Assembly: GCF_002811245.1 (NCBI RefSeq)
Contig: NZ_NIVQ01000003.1
Span: 124,001-188,000 of the forward strand
Direction: 5' to 3'
DNA: 64,000 nucleotides
Source: Vibrio salilacus
GTDB lineage: Bacteria; Pseudomonadota; Gammaproteobacteria; Enterobacterales; Vibrionaceae
Below, in pieces: positions 25,971-35,932 of this stretch. Both the position numbers and the translations under genes were made by a program. Each line of letters starts with the position of its first letter. Position 1 is the stretch's first letter. The notes below the pieces were generated by a model. That model did not search any database. It had not been told where the DNA came from and saw nothing but the letters and a program-made list of their open reading frames with translations.

Positions 25971-26552
25971 ATGCCTGAAATTATGTTGTTCCCACTGAGT
26001 TCGGTCGTTTTGCCTGAAGGAAAAATGCGTCTGCGTATTTTTGAACCAAGGTACAAGCGCCTGATCTCGCAAGCGCTCAAATCTGATGGTTGTTTCGGTA
26101 TTTGTCTGTTTGACCCGGCACAAGCCAAATCAAGTGGCGAATTGTCAGCGGTCGGTACATTAGTGAAAATTACCGATTTCGAATCTTTGGATGATGGGCT
26201 GTTGGGCATTTCAGTCACGGGATTAAACAAGTTTCGAATTCAACGGGTTAGAGTCGAATACGATGGGCTGAGATTGGCGCGCATCGAGTCACTTTCTAAT
26301 TGGGATGTGACTAGTTTGGATTACCAAGCAGAACCTTTGAGTCAGGGGCTAGCCAAAATCTATCAACAATTCCCAGATTTGGGCGAACTTTACCAGCAAC
26401 GTTTTTTTGATGATGCTAGTTGGGTCAGCCAGCGGTGGTTAGAGATTTTACCTATGAGTAATCAAAAGTTTGACTCATTAGTTACTCAGGCCGATTGCAG
26501 TGGAGCGATCGAATTTTTAAAACGAACATTGAATAATACTCAGGTTCAGTGA
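25971..26552 (+). CDS. LON substrate-binding-domain protein
   Basis: 193 residues from ATG 25971, which has AGGAG nine bases upstream; an upstream TTG in frame lacks support. The whole protein is a stand-alone Lon N-terminal (PUA-like) domain: LFPLSSVVLPEGKMRLRIFEPRYKRL at the start in the usual pattern, then CFGICLFDP and VGTLVKITDFESLDDGLLGI. No ATPase or protease part is present. Function unknown; such proteins may bind peptides. Its stop overlaps a candidate promoter for the sigma factor gene. Confidence 0.88.
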   Translation: MPEIMLFPLSSVVLPEGKMRLRIFEPRYKRLISQALKSDGCFGICLFDPAQAKSSGELSAVGTLVKITDFESLDDGLLGISVTGLNKFRIQRVRVEYDGLRLARIESLSNWDVTSLDYQAEPLSQGLAKIYQQFPDLGELYQQRFFDDASWVSQRWLEILPMSNQKFDSLVTQADCSGAIEFLKRTLNNTQVQ

Positions 26553-26578
26553 TCGGTTAGTGTTCAGCATCGTATACA
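26550..26578 (+). promoter_or_regulatory. Candidate ECF-type promoter of the sigma factor gene
   Basis: TGATCG, a 17-bp spacer and TATACA lie just before the sigma gene; TGATC matches the -35 element of ECF11 (RpoE-ChrR type) promoters as I know them, but the -10 part fits only partly (TAAG expected). Confidence 0.35.
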
Positions 26579-26610
26579 ATGATTAGAGGGCTCCCATTAA
26601 GGATATCGAG

Positions 26611-27195
26611 ATGGCCGAAATAGACACCCAAGCTTTTAAAAAAGCAGACTGGGCTTTGTGTATGGAAAAAGTCAAACAGAAAGACAAACAAGCGTTTGCA
26701 TTGGTGTTTACTCACTTTTCTCCCCGATTAAAACAGTTTGTTTACCGTCACATGGGCAATGAACAAGTCGCTATAGAGATAGTCCAAGACGCGCTAGCGA
26801 CAGTGTGGCAGAAAAGTATGTTATTTGACGGCAGTAAAAGTTCGTTATCGACTTGGATCTACACGATTGCGCGAAATCTCTGTTTTGACACGTTGAGAAA
26901 GCAGAAGGGTAGAGAAATGCACATCCACTCAGAAGATATTTGGCCAAACGACTATTGCCCGCCAGACATGGTTGAACATTATTCTCCTGAAACAGAGATG
27001 CTTAAACAGCAAATCGTAAAATATCTTGATTTGTTGCCTGATGCGCAAAAGAAAGTCGTTAAAGCTGTCTACCTTGAAGACCTCCCTCATCAGCAGGTAG
27101 CCGACATGTTCGATATTCCGCTCGGCACTGTCAAATCACGTTTGCGTTTGGCCGTGGAAAAGTTACGCAATACCATAGAGGTAGATAAATTATGA
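26611..27195 (+). CDS. ECF RNA polymerase sigma factor (RpoE/ChrR type, ECF11-like)
   Basis: 194 residues with sigma region 2 (FSPRLKQFVYRHMGNEQVAIEIVQDALATVWQK, of which the DALATVWQ core is region 2.2, and SLSTWIYTIARNLCFDTLRK) and region 4 (LPDAQKKVVKAVYLEDLPHQQVADMFDIPLGTVKSRL). The next gene overlaps by four bases and encodes a ChrR-type anti-sigma factor. By analogy with Rhodobacter sphaeroides, the pair answers to singlet oxygen. Target genes such as phrA are not in this window. Confidence 0.9.
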   Translation: MAEIDTQAFKKADWALCMEKVKQKDKQAFALVFTHFSPRLKQFVYRHMGNEQVAIEIVQDALATVWQKSMLFDGSKSSLSTWIYTIARNLCFDTLRKQKGREMHIHSEDIWPNDYCPPDMVEHYSPETEMLKQQIVKYLDLLPDAQKKVVKAVYLEDLPHQQVADMFDIPLGTVKSRLRLAVEKLRNTIEVDKL

Positions 27196-27854
27196 GTTTT
27201 CATCCACAAGCCGAATTTCTTCAAGCTTATGCGCAAGGTACCCTGGATGATGTGAGTGCCTTTACGGTCGCAACGCATATTGAAGGCTGTCCACAATGCC
27301 AGCGACAAGTAGCGCAGTTTGAAGCACAATGTGGCGAGGCCCTTTTTGCAGCTCCAGTAGCTTCACAAGACAATTTTGATGATATGTTCAATCAAATTGT
27401 ATCATTGGAACAAAACGATAAGCCGTTTCGTCCGCAAAGACAGCCTACTTATATTGAAGTAAATGGCAAATCGTTCCGTTTGCCGCTCTCTTTGTCGCGT
27501 TTTCGTGACCAAGTAGGAGAGTGGAAAAGTTACGGCGGTAAGGTGTTCAGTGCGTCAATCGACATTTCAAACGATGCCCGTGTCAGTTTGATGTACATTA
27601 CTGAAAATGTGTCGATCCCTCAACACACCCATAAAGGTTTAGAATCAACGTTGGTGCTGCACGGCGGCTTTAGTGACGAAGATGGCCACTACGAAGTGGG
27701 TGATTTCCTATTGAAAGACGCATCGATCAAACATAGCCCAAGCACCAAAGTCGGCGAAGATTGTCTATGCTTAACCGTTCTCACCGAACCGATGATTTTT
27801 ACTCAAGGCGTTGCTAGAATGTTTAATCTGTTTGGCAAAGGATTGTACCCCTAA
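27192..27854 (+). CDS. chrR: ChrR-family zinc anti-sigma factor
   Basis: 220 residues. The N-terminal zinc anti-sigma domain has H-x3-C-x2-C (HIEGCPQC, ~30-37) with an earlier His. The C-terminal half is a cupin: QHTHKGLESTLVLHGG and the later Glu/His metal residues (SIKHSPST). This is the two-domain layout of ChrR, which releases its ECF sigma factor on singlet oxygen. It overlaps the sigma gene by four bases (ATGA), so the two are coupled. Confidence 0.9.
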   Translation: MSFHPQAEFLQAYAQGTLDDVSAFTVATHIEGCPQCQRQVAQFEAQCGEALFAAPVASQDNFDDMFNQIVSLEQNDKPFRPQRQPTYIEVNGKSFRLPLSLSRFRDQVGEWKSYGGKVFSASIDISNDARVSLMYITENVSIPQHTHKGLESTLVLHGGFSDEDGHYEVGDFLLKDASIKHSPSTKVGEDCLCLTVLTEPMIFTQGVARMFNLFGKGLYP

Positions 27855-27892
27855 TCGCTAGGTCTTATTTAAACCTGCAACGAAGATAGAAT

Positions 27893-27922
27893 AAAGGCTT
27901 GGTAATTGACCAAGCCTTTGTT
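27893..27922. terminator. Bidirectional terminator between chrR and ampG
   Basis: Perfect 10-bp stem AAAGGCTTGG/CCAAGCCTTT with a 7-nt loop between convergent genes. Confidence 0.87.
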
Positions 27923-27924
27923 GT

Positions 27925-29304
27925 TTATCCTTCAGCCTGTGACTCTTTCTCGTCCCTTTTGCTGGCATTATTAAGAATATCAGCAAAGTAGTGGCGCAGT
28001 GAGTAGAGCATGATCAAGCTTGGAATAACCATCAACGCTGTGACAATAAAGAAGGTCGACCAATCATTGAGGTAGTCGACTAATTCTCCGGAAAAAGAGG
28101 CTAAGGTAGTGCGGCCGAAGTTTCCGAGTGAGGCGAGTAAAGCGTATTGGGTGGCAGAGAAAGCTTGCCCGGTGACGACCGTTAAGAACGAAACAAACGC
28201 CACGGTTGAAAATGCCGAGGTGAAGTTGTCCACAGCTAGAGTGGCCAAGAATAAGTGTTCATTTGGCCCGACGTTGGCTATCCAAGCGAACATTAAGTTA
28301 CTTGAGGCCATGGCGATACCGCCGATCATTAGGCCGCGAACGATACCAAACCTCACATTGACCATACTGCCAATTAGGGTAAACAAAATAGTTAGCCCCC
28401 AGCCAATCAATTTAGAGTAGTAGCCAATTTGTTCGTTGGAGAAACCGATATCTTTATAGAAAGCGATAGACATTCGCCCTAAGAAGGCTTCGCCAATTTT
28501 AAACAAGAACACGAATAACAGCAGTGTTAAAGCAACGCGCACGCCATTTTGTTTAAAGAAGTCTAAAAAGGGTTCGACCACGGTAACCGTTAGCCAAGCA
28601 ATTGCCTTATTACCCACCACTTGTGTATGACGTTGTTCTGCCGCTGCTTGGAGTGAGTCGCGCTTGGTGACGGGTTCTCCAACTAACAGAGTAAATAGCA
28701 TCAGTAGAGCGACGATCGCGGCCATGCCGTAATAAACACCATTCCACCCAATCGCATCCGCATTAATAAACGCCAGATAACCTGGCACAGAGTAACCTGT
28801 CCACCAACCGATCACGGCCATTGCAGAAGCTTGCGGCAGCTTAGAAGATTCTGACTTAGGGAAAGAGTCGATACGATAAGCGTCAATGGCAATGTCTTGC
28901 GTCGCTGATGCGGTGGCGATGCCCAGTGCAAAAATCGAGGTCAGCATCAGATTCTCTGCCGGGTTGACCCCTGCAATAAAGAGTGTGCAGACCAGTACCA
29001 GTGACTGACAGAGAAAAACCCAGCTTCTGCGTTGACCAAGTAAGCGGTGTAAAACAGGGAGCTTGACACGGTCAACCAATGGCGCCCAAAGAAAATTAAT
29101 CGCATACACAGCAAATACACTGCCGAAATAGCCAATCGCCGAGCGAGTTAGCCCTGCGTCTTTCAGCCAGCCTGACATATTGGATCCGATCAGCACCCAC
29201 GGAAAACCACTGGAGCAGCCGAGCATAAACACCCACATGAGGCGTCTATCCATGTAACTGCGAATAGTCTCTAGCCAAGACATCGATGTAGAGTTAGAGG
29301 ACAT
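27925..29304 (-). CDS. ampG: AmpG-type muropeptide transporter (MFS)
   Basis: 459 residues, about 12-14 membrane segments. AmpG imports anhydro-muropeptides into the cytoplasm for cell-wall recycling and beta-lactamase signalling. Family features: MLGCSSGFPWVLIGSNMSGWLKDAGLTRSAIG-type start, FLWAPLVDR, and ATQDIAIDAYRID. It shares a neighbourhood with yajG and bolA, as in E. coli. The start at 29304 follows a moderate site. Confidence 0.92.
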   Translation of the reverse strand: MSSNSTSMSWLETIRSYMDRRLMWVFMLGCSSGFPWVLIGSNMSGWLKDAGLTRSAIGYFGSVFAVYAINFLWAPLVDRVKLPVLHRLLGQRRSWVFLCQSLVLVCTLFIAGVNPAENLMLTSIFALGIATASATQDIAIDAYRIDSFPKSESSKLPQASAMAVIGWWTGYSVPGYLAFINADAIGWNGVYYGMAAIVALLMLFTLLVGEPVTKRDSLQAAAEQRHTQVVGNKAIAWLTVTVVEPFLDFFKQNGVRVALTLLLFVFLFKIGEAFLGRMSIAFYKDIGFSNEQIGYYSKLIGWGLTILFTLIGSMVNVRFGIVRGLMIGGIAMASSNLMFAWIANVGPNEHLFLATLAVDNFTSAFSTVAFVSFLTVVTGQAFSATQYALLASLGNFGRTTLASFSGELVDYLNDWSTFFIVTALMVIPSLIMLYSLRHYFADILNNASKRDEKESQAEG

Positions 29305-29343
29305 ACTCTATTCCTTGTTTGAAATTGGGACAGCAAGAAAATG

Positions 29344-29371
29344 AAGGCTCTAGCCACTGTGGGTAGAGCCT
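29344..29371 (-). terminator. Hairpin after ppiA
   Basis: Stem AAGGCTCTA/TAGAGCCTT with an 11-nt loop, just past the ppiA stop on the minus strand; the T-tract is weak (CATTTTC). Confidence 0.6.
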
Positions 29372-29377
29372 TAGCCG

Positions 29378-29923
29378 TTATTTTAGAAGTGTCGCTTGAG
29401 TTATAATGATGGGGCTAACAGGGACGTCACGATAGCGTCCGACGGACTGAGTGGGTTGTTGTGCCATATTTTGAATGACATCAAATCCTTGAGTGACCTT
29501 ACCGAAAACCGCATAACCAGGAGGGCGCTGATCGTAATCCAAGAAGCTGTTGTCAGTGAAATTGATGAAAAATTGCCGAGTCGCTGAGTCTGGATTATTG
29601 GTTCTCGCCATAGCAACGGTTGCTGTCGCGTTTTTTAGTCCATTCGCTGCTTCGTTCTTGATTGGTGAGTATGTTGGTAGTGACTGCATGTTTTTATCAA
29701 AACCACCGCCTTGAGCCATGAAGCCAGGAATAACGCGATGGAACTGAGAGCCTACATAGCTGCCATCTTCAACATATTTAATGAAGTTAGCGACCGTTAC
29801 AGGTGCTTTCTCTTGGTTAAGTTCAACCGTAAACGAACCAAGATTGGTTTCAAAAGCGACTTTCGGTCCTGCAAACGCAACGCTGGTGACGAGCGCAAGT
29901 GAGGCGATGGCCGTTTTCCACAT
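29378..29923 (-). CDS. ppiA: Periplasmic peptidyl-prolyl cis-trans isomerase (cyclophilin)
   Basis: 181 residues with a signal peptide (MWKTAIASLALVTSVAFA, cut before GPKV). The cyclophilin core is complete: FHRVIPGFMAQGGGF with catalytic Arg, MARTNNPDSATRQFFIN, and YAVFGKVTQGFDVI. It speeds proline isomerisation during folding in the periplasm. Its ATG shares one base with the yajG stop (TAATG), so it is co-translated. Assigned to PpiA rather than PpiB because of the signal peptide. Confidence 0.93.
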   Translation of the reverse strand: MWKTAIASLALVTSVAFAGPKVAFETNLGSFTVELNQEKAPVTVANFIKYVEDGSYVGSQFHRVIPGFMAQGGGFDKNMQSLPTYSPIKNEAANGLKNATATVAMARTNNPDSATRQFFINFTDNSFLDYDQRPPGYAVFGKVTQGFDVIQNMAQQPTQSVGRYRDVPVSPIIITQATLLK

Positions 29924-30492
29924 TAGAAACGCTCCTGCATGTAGTTTTGTAGCTCGCGGTCATTGGCAATTTCTTGCATGACTAAGTTAATGACGTCATT
30001 GAGCACGGTCTCAATCTCTTCATTAGACGCACTAAGTGCACTAGTACGCTTTGCTGTGCCCGTATAAGTTTTGATCAATTTTCCCTGCGGCGTCTCAGCG
30101 GTGATTTCGAGTACGACTTTACCATCCATCTCGTTTTCCATGACTGTATGCTTAACAGAAACCAGTGCTTCTTGAACCTCAACTTGCAGTGAGTTTTCAC
30201 TGTTAACTGTGCTGCGGAAGCCTTGGGATTGGAATTGTTCCAATAATGCGTTTTCAATAGAAATTCGAACATTTTGCTTGGAGTGAATCGGCTCGATATT
30301 AGAACGACCACTGTCAACTAGAGCTACATATTGTGCGGAACGAACGTCTTTACTTGTTAGGGTAAAGGTCGCACCTTGAACTAAATCGCTATTGCTCAGT
30401 ACAGCCTTTGGCATAAAGCTAATTTGCTCATGTTGCGGCGCTGAACAGGCAGCAAGTAATGCCATAGAAGCGGCGATAACCAGTTTTCTCAT
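29923..30492 (-). CDS. yajG: YajG-family lipoprotein
   Basis: 189 residues with a lipoprotein signal: MRKLVIAASMALLAACSAPQ, lipobox LAAC with Cys 16, and Ser at +2, which predicts outer-membrane sorting. The rest matches the YajG family of uncharacterised lipoproteins. It is coupled to ppiA downstream and shares the ampG neighbourhood with its E. coli counterpart. Confidence 0.9.
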   Translation of the reverse strand: MRKLVIAASMALLAACSAPQHEQISFMPKAVLSNSDLVQGATFTLTSKDVRSAQYVALVDSGRSNIEPIHSKQNVRISIENALLEQFQSQGFRSTVNSENSLQVEVQEALVSVKHTVMENEMDGKVVLEITAETPQGKLIKTYTGTAKRTSALSASNEEIETVLNDVINLVMQEIANDRELQNYMQERF

Positions 30493-30553
30493 TACAATTT
30501 CCTTTCTTTGGTATCTCTGAGAGCTTTCAAATGTTCAGACAGATAATAGTGGA

Positions 30554-31684
30554 CTATTTAGTCGCTTGTAAAATAACAAATTTATTGTTCGACGCAGCAA
30601 CCTTGATCTTTGACTTACCAAACAGTCTTGCTAACTTTCCATCGTAGCCGAGGTGGCGGTTACCGATAACTAATAATTGCCCACCAGAGGTAAGAATTTG
30701 CTTTGCATCACAGAACATCTGCCAAGCGATGTGATCAGTAATAGCTTGCTGCTGGTGGAAGGGTGGATTACAGACAATTAAATCGATGTCTTGTGCCACC
30801 ATACCGTCTAAGCAATTATTGGCGATGCAGGTGATATCACGCTCATCACCGAGGTTTGACTTTAGGTTTTGGCGGGCCGACTCGACCGCCATAAAACTCT
30901 CATCAACACAGGTGATTTTTAGCTGTGGGTTGAGTTTCCCCAGTTTAACCGACAATACGCCATTGCCACAGCCTAAATCTAACACATGTTGTAAGTGAGA
31001 ACTTTGCGGCAGGTGCTGGAGCATAAAACGTGCGCCTAAATCTAAGCTCTCTCCCGAGTAGACATTGGGTAAGTTGTTGAGTTCGATATTTTCGTTATCG
31101 ACTTGCCAACGGGTATCAGCACTGACAGGCGTCGGTTGTTTATCAGTGGCATAGCTAAACACTAGGCGGTGTTTTTTCCACGCTAATGACGTTTTGGTTT
31201 CACCAAGATGCTTTTCAAACAGTTTAAGGGTAGAACTATGAATCTCCTTGGCTTTATTGACCGCGATAATCGGGACCGACGCTTTCAATCCAGAGTGTAG
31301 CTGACTAAGTTGCCACACTAAATGACGATTGCTTTTGGGTAATTGCATCAGTACTAAGTCAGCATCATGAGGAATAGGATCCATGGTCGTTGCCAATGTG
31401 ATCTGTGGGCCATCATTGAGTGCTAAATTTGCTTTGGCTGCCTGATGAGCGATATAAGAGTCGCTCATCATAGTAATGCGGTGTTGGTGACTAAACCAAC
31501 AGCTCAGAGCACCGAAGTTGTCATTAAGAATAACAATGTGCTTTGGCGTGTCGAGGTTCATTGCCTCGATATGATTGATAAGGTACTCATCGCCCGCGTC
31601 CCAAGCCTGAAGCGTTTCATTATTTCGCTTGGGGTATCGATGTAGCGAGAGGGTACGCTCGTGGAGCGCTAACTCAGTTTTCAT
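30554..31684 (-). CDS. rlmG: 23S rRNA (guanine-1835-N2) methyltransferase
   Basis: 376 residues. Two methyltransferase-like halves: a degenerate N-terminal one (LQAWDAGDEYLINHI, ILNDNFGALSCWF) and an active C-terminal one with VLDLGCGNGVLSVKLG (SAM site, ~239-254) and DLIVCNPPFHQQQA (NPPF catalytic motif, ~307-320). The N-terminus fits RlmG (YgjO) rather than RsmC. It is divergent from bolA across 159 bp. Confidence 0.92.
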   Translation of the reverse strand: MKTELALHERTLSLHRYPKRNNETLQAWDAGDEYLINHIEAMNLDTPKHIVILNDNFGALSCWFSHQHRITMMSDSYIAHQAAKANLALNDGPQITLATTMDPIPHDADLVLMQLPKSNRHLVWQLSQLHSGLKASVPIIAVNKAKEIHSSTLKLFEKHLGETKTSLAWKKHRLVFSYATDKQPTPVSADTRWQVDNENIELNNLPNVYSGESLDLGARFMLQHLPQSSHLQHVLDLGCGNGVLSVKLGKLNPQLKITCVDESFMAVESARQNLKSNLGDERDITCIANNCLDGMVAQDIDLIVCNPPFHQQQAITDHIAWQMFCDAKQILTSGGQLLVIGNRHLGYDGKLARLFGKSKIKVAASNNKFVILQATK

Positions 31685-31843
31685 AATACTAACTCAGTTT
31701 TCGTTAATAGTGGGATTCAGGTGATCCGTAATGGCGCGATTGTCGCAAAAGCAACTGCATGTGAAAACTAAAACCTTTAGCTTTGTGCCTATCGAGATTA
31801 TTATCGAGTTTACTCTATTGTTTATATCTGATGGTGAAGCAAG

Positions 31844-32152
31844 ATGCTGCAAGAAGTAATAGAAAGCAAACTCCAACATAGTTTTGAACCTGCGTATTTG
31901 AATGTGGTTAATGAGAGCTACATGCACAATGTCCCCGCGGGGTCTGAAAGCCATTTTAAAGTCGTGGTGGTTAGTGACAATTTTGAAGGGATGCGTTTAA
32001 TCGCACGTCATCGTCAAATCAATCAGACGCTTGCAGATGAACTGTCAAATCATATCCATGCACTTTCGATTCACGCATATACAACAAAGGAGTGGCAAGA
32101 GCAGCAGGGCATTGCGCCGGACAGTCCTATGTGTTTGGGGGGCTCTAAGTAA
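31844..32152 (+). CDS. bolA: BolA-family protein
   Basis: 102 residues, the usual size. The BolA core [38 protein letters not shown] (residues ~30-67; the helix-turn-helix-like fold with the conserved His and RHR) is clear. BolA acts with monothiol glutaredoxins in iron-sulfur handling and as a stress and morphology regulator. Start ATG 31844 follows GATGGTGAAGC, a weak site. Confidence 0.93.
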   Translation: MLQEVIESKLQHSFEPAYLNVVNESYMHNVPAGSESHFKVVVVSDNFEGMRLIARHRQINQTLADELSNHIHALSIHAYTTKEWQEQQGIAPDSPMCLGGSK

Positions 32153-32162
32153 TCATCGCTTT

Positions 32163-32190
32163 ATAAAGGGCAATGTAGCCCTTTATCCTT
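32163..32190 (+). terminator. Hairpin after bolA
   Basis: Stem ATAAAGGGC/GCCCTTTAT with a short loop; the tail (CCTTACTC) is poor in T, so termination may be weak. Confidence 0.55.
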
Positions 32191-32581
32191 ACTCATAGTA
32201 AGCATTAACAAGCTAGAAACAAATTGGCCCAGTAATTGTTTTTAAAACAAAATGTTTCAGTGTGTGAATGAATGTTTTTTCTGCCCAATTTCGCCAATAT
32301 CTCGGTTTGTGCGGTGGCTCAAAGTTATGACTATTCCTTAGCCTTTTAAACTCAATTACTTCCAAATATCACGCTTTACTCTGTGATTCATCATGGCATC
32401 CAAATCTAAAAAGATGATAGACTATCGCACCTGATAAATCTCGCTGCCTTTCTGTCGCGAGGTTTTTAATAGGATGTTGCGATTTTGGTGTTTAAGTATC
32501 ACCAAAACCGGACACTAGTGTCGTGTCTAAAAGTTACGCAATTAAAGAATCTTTTTCCCGATAAAAGTAGTGCAAGTGCGT
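32191..32581 (+). promoter_or_regulatory. Structured leader upstream of nqrA
   Basis: No gene. A hairpin ATCTCGC/GCGAGGT followed by TTTTT (32438-32468) looks like a terminator placed ~115 bp before nqrA. It is followed by TTTTGGTG/CACCAAAA (32483-32507) and the 12-bp palindrome GACACTAGTGTC (32511-32522). The set suggests an attenuated or otherwise structured leader for the nqr operon. Confidence 0.45.
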
Positions 32582-33922
32582 ATGATTACAATAAAGAAAG
32601 GGTTGGATCTGCCAGTGGCAGGGACTCCATCCCAGGTGATTAATGATGGTAAAACCATCAAGAAAGTCGCCTTGCTTGGCGAAGAGTACATCGGCATGCG
32701 TCCAACCATGCATGTCCGCGTAGGCGATGAAGTAAAAAAAGCTCAGATTCTTTTTGAAGATAAGAAGAACCCTGGGGTGAAATTTACTTCACCGGCAGCT
32801 GGTAAAGTGATCGAAGTTAACCGTGGCGCTAAACGTGTCCTTCAATCTGTTGTGATTGAAGTGTCAGGCGAAGAGCAGGTAACGTTTGATAAGTTCGAAG
32901 CTGGCCAACTAGCAAGTCTAGACCGTAACACGGTGACGACTCAGCTGGTTGATTCTGGCCTTTGGACCGCTTTACGTACTCGTCCGTTCAGCAAGGTTCC
33001 AGCAATCGAGTCTTCTACTAAGGCAATTTTTGTCACTGCGATGGATACCAATCCGTTAGCAGCACAGCCTGAGTTGATCATTAATGAGCAACAAGAAGCG
33101 TTTGTCGCTGGTTTGGATGTACTTTCAACTTTGACTGATGGCAAGGTTTACGTTTGTAAATCTGGTACAAGTCTTCCTCGTTCTTCTCAACCTAATGTTG
33201 AAGAGCACGTTTTTGATGGCCCTCACCCAGCAGGCCTTGCTGGTACTCACATGCATTTCCTGTATCCAGTGAATATAGAGAATGTGGCGTGGAGCATTAA
33301 CTACCAAGACGTGATTGCGTTTGGTCAGTTATTCCTAACTGGTGAGCTATACACTGATCGTGTTATCTCTCTAGCAGGCCCTGTGGTGAATAACCCTCGT
33401 TTAATTCGTACGACACTAGGTGCTAGCCTAGATGACATTACGGACAACGAGTTAATGCCAGGCGAGGTTCGTGTGATTTCCGGTTCGGTACTATCAGGTA
33501 CACATGCAACAGGGCCTCACGCATACCTAGGTCGTTACCACGTGCAGATTTCTGTATTACGTGAAGGCCGTGAGAAAGAGCTGTTTGGCTGGGCGATGCC
33601 TGGTAAGAACAAGTTCTCTATCACTCGCTCATTCCTTGGTCATGTCTTCAAAGGTCAGCTATTTAATATGACCACTACGACCAATGGTAGTGATCGTTCG
33701 ATGGTCCCAATTGGCAACTACGAACGTATAATGCCTTTAGATATGGAGCCAACATTACTGCTTCGCGATCTATGTGCAGGTGACACCGACAGTGCGCAAG
33801 CACTAGGTGCCCTAGAGCTAGATGAAGACGATGTAGCGTTGTGCACCTTTGTTTGTCCAGGTAAATACGAGTACGGTGAACTCCTTCGTGAATGCCTAGA
33901 TAAAATCGAGAAGGAAGGGTAA
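32582..33922 (+). CDS. nqrA: Na+-NQR subunit A
   Basis: 446 residues from ATG 32582 ([18 protein letters not shown]), the start used for V. cholerae NqrA; the frame is open four codons upstream to a GTG. Na+-NQR oxidises NADH, reduces ubiquinone and pumps Na+ out of the cell. NqrA is the cytoplasmic subunit linked to ubiquinone binding. No membrane segments. First gene of nqrABCDEF; nqrB follows after 5 bp. Confidence 0.98.
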   Translation: MITIKKGLDLPVAGTPSQVINDGKTIKKVALLGEEYIGMRPTMHVRVGDEVKKAQILFEDKKNPGVKFTSPAAGKVIEVNRGAKRVLQSVVIEVSGEEQVTFDKFEAGQLASLDRNTVTTQLVDSGLWTALRTRPFSKVPAIESSTKAIFVTAMDTNPLAAQPELIINEQQEAFVAGLDVLSTLTDGKVYVCKSGTSLPRSSQPNVEEHVFDGPHPAGLAGTHMHFLYPVNIENVAWSINYQDVIAFGQLFLTGELYTDRVISLAGPVVNNPRLIRTTLGASLDDITDNELMPGEVRVISGSVLSGTHATGPHAYLGRYHVQISVLREGREKELFGWAMPGKNKFSITRSFLGHVFKGQLFNMTTTTNGSDRSMVPIGNYERIMPLDMEPTLLLRDLCAGDTDSAQALGALELDEDDVALCTFVCPGKYEYGELLRECLDKIEKEG

Positions 33923-33927
33923 TTCTC

Positions 33928-35172
33928 ATGGCACTTAAAAAGTTTCTTGAAGACATCGAGCATCATTTTGAACCTGGTGGCAAACACGAAAAGTGGTTTG
34001 CCCTGTACGAAGCTGTAGCAACAGTGTTCTACACACCTGGTCTAATCACAAAGAAAAGCTCGCACGTTCGTGACAGTGTTGATTTAAAACGCATCATGAT
34101 TATGGTTTGGTTCGCAGTATTCCCTGCAATGTTCTGGGGTATGTACAACGCGGGTGGCCAAGCTATCGCAGCACTCACTCACATGCATTCAGCTGACCAA
34201 TTAGCAACGGTTGTTGCAGGTAACTGGCATTACTGGCTGACTGAAATGTTCGGCGGTACGATTGCTGCAGATGCGGGGGTCGGTAGTAAGCTATTACTTG
34301 GTGCGACTTACTTCCTGCCAATCTATGCAACGGTATTTATCGTTGGTGGCTTCTGGGAAGTGCTGTTCTGTATGGTACGTAAGCATGAAGTAAACGAAGG
34401 TTTCTTTGTTACTTCTATTTTGTTTGCACTGATTGTCCCACCGACTCTTCCTCTATGGCAAGCAGCACTGGGTATTACCTTTGGTGTGGTTGTGGCCAAA
34501 GAAATCTTTGGTGGTACTGGTCGTAACTTCCTTAACCCAGCTCTGGCTGGCCGTGCATTCCTATTCTTTGCATACCCAGCGCAAATCTCGGGCGATGTTG
34601 TTTGGACTGCAGCAGATGGCTTCTCTGGTGCAACTGCACTGAGCCAATGGGCTCAAGGTGGTAACGGCGCGCTGATGAACACGGTCTCTGGTGCTCCAAT
34701 TACCTGGATGGATGCATTCATCGGTAATATCCCTGGTTCTATCGGTGAAGTATCGACGCTTGCTCTGATGATTGGCGCTGCGATGATCGTCTACATGAGA
34801 ATCGCATCATGGCGTATCATTGCTGGTGTAATGATCGGGATGATTGTGACAGCAACGCTGTTTAATGTGGTCGGTTCAGATACCAACCCAATGTTCAATA
34901 TGCCATGGCATTGGCACCTTGTTCTTGGTGGCTTTGCATTTGGTATGTTCTTTATGGCGACAGACCCAGTATCGGCTTCATTTACCAATAAAAGTAAGTG
35001 GTGGTACGGCGCTCTAATTGGCGCAATGTGTGTACTAATCCGCGTAGTTAACCCAGCCTACCCAGAAGGTATGATGCTGGCGATTCTATTTGCGAACCTG
35101 TTTGCACCTTTGTTCGACCACATAGTCATCGAGAAGAACATCAAGCGGAGACTAGCACGCTATGGCAAGTAA
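33928..35172 (+). CDS. nqrB: Na+-NQR subunit B
   Basis: 414 residues, about ten membrane helices. It carries a covalent FMN on Thr236 in [11 protein letters not shown] (S-G-A-T motif, residues 233-236) and binds riboflavin and quinone in the family. It overlaps nqrC by 11 bp. ApbE, encoded downstream, attaches the FMN. Confidence 0.98.
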   Translation: MALKKFLEDIEHHFEPGGKHEKWFALYEAVATVFYTPGLITKKSSHVRDSVDLKRIMIMVWFAVFPAMFWGMYNAGGQAIAALTHMHSADQLATVVAGNWHYWLTEMFGGTIAADAGVGSKLLLGATYFLPIYATVFIVGGFWEVLFCMVRKHEVNEGFFVTSILFALIVPPTLPLWQAALGITFGVVVAKEIFGGTGRNFLNPALAGRAFLFFAYPAQISGDVVWTAADGFSGATALSQWAQGGNGALMNTVSGAPITWMDAFIGNIPGSIGEVSTLALMIGAAMIVYMRIASWRIIAGVMIGMIVTATLFNVVGSDTNPMFNMPWHWHLVLGGFAFGMFFMATDPVSASFTNKSKWWYGALIGAMCVLIRVVNPAYPEGMMLAILFANLFAPLFDHIVIEKNIKRRLARYGK

Positions 35173-35932
35173 TAACGACAGCATTAAAAAGACGCTGGGT
35201 GTTGTTGTCGGGTTGAGCTTAGTGTGCTCAATCATCGTTTCAACAGCTGCAGTTGTTCTTAAACCTAAGCAACAAGCTAACGCGGTACTCGATAAGCAAA
35301 CGAAAATCGTTGAAGTTGCTGGTATTGAGACTGAAGGAAAGAAAGTACCTGAGCTTTTTGCACAATACATCGAACCTCGTCTTGTAGACTTCAAAACTGG
35401 CGCTTTTGTTGACGGCAATGCAGCAACTTACGACCAACGTAAAGCTGCAAAAGATTCTGCAGAATCTACCAAGCTAACCGCTGACCAAGATAAAGCGAAG
35501 ATCCTACGTCGCGCAAACACGGGTGTTGTATACCTAGTGAAAGATGGCGATGCCGTATCTAAGATCATCCTGCCTATACACGGTAATGGTCTATGGTCAA
35601 TGATGTATGCATTCGTTGCTGTAGAAACTGACGGTAACACAGTATCTGCGATGACGTACTACGAGCAAGGTGAAACACCAGGATTGGGTGGTGAAGTTGA
35701 GAACCCATCTTGGCGTGATCAGTTCGTGGGTAAAAAACTGTTTGATGACAACCATAAACCAGCAATCAAAGTGGTTAAAGGTGGTGCTCCAGCAGGCTCT
35801 GAACACGGTGTTGACGGCCTTTCAGGTGCAACACTAACTAGTAACGGTGTTCAACACACATTTGACTTCTGGTTAGGCGATATGGGCTTTGGTCCATTCC
35901 TAGCAAAAGTTCGTGACGGAGGTCTGAACTAA
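35162..35932 (+). CDS. nqrC: Na+-NQR subunit C
   Basis: 256 residues with one N-terminal membrane helix ([22 protein letters not shown]) and a periplasmic FMN domain. The flavin is attached to Thr224 in GLSGATLTS. It passes electrons between the iron-sulfur centre of NqrD/E and NqrB. The stop shares one base with the nqrD start (both at 35932). Confidence 0.98.
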   Translation: MASNNDSIKKTLGVVVGLSLVCSIIVSTAAVVLKPKQQANAVLDKQTKIVEVAGIETEGKKVPELFAQYIEPRLVDFKTGAFVDGNAATYDQRKAAKDSAESTKLTADQDKAKILRRANTGVVYLVKDGDAVSKIILPIHGNGLWSMMYAFVAVETDGNTVSAMTYYEQGETPGLGGEVENPSWRDQFVGKKLFDDNHKPAIKVVKGGAPAGSEHGVDGLSGATLTSNGVQHTFDFWLGDMGFGPFLAKVRDGGLN

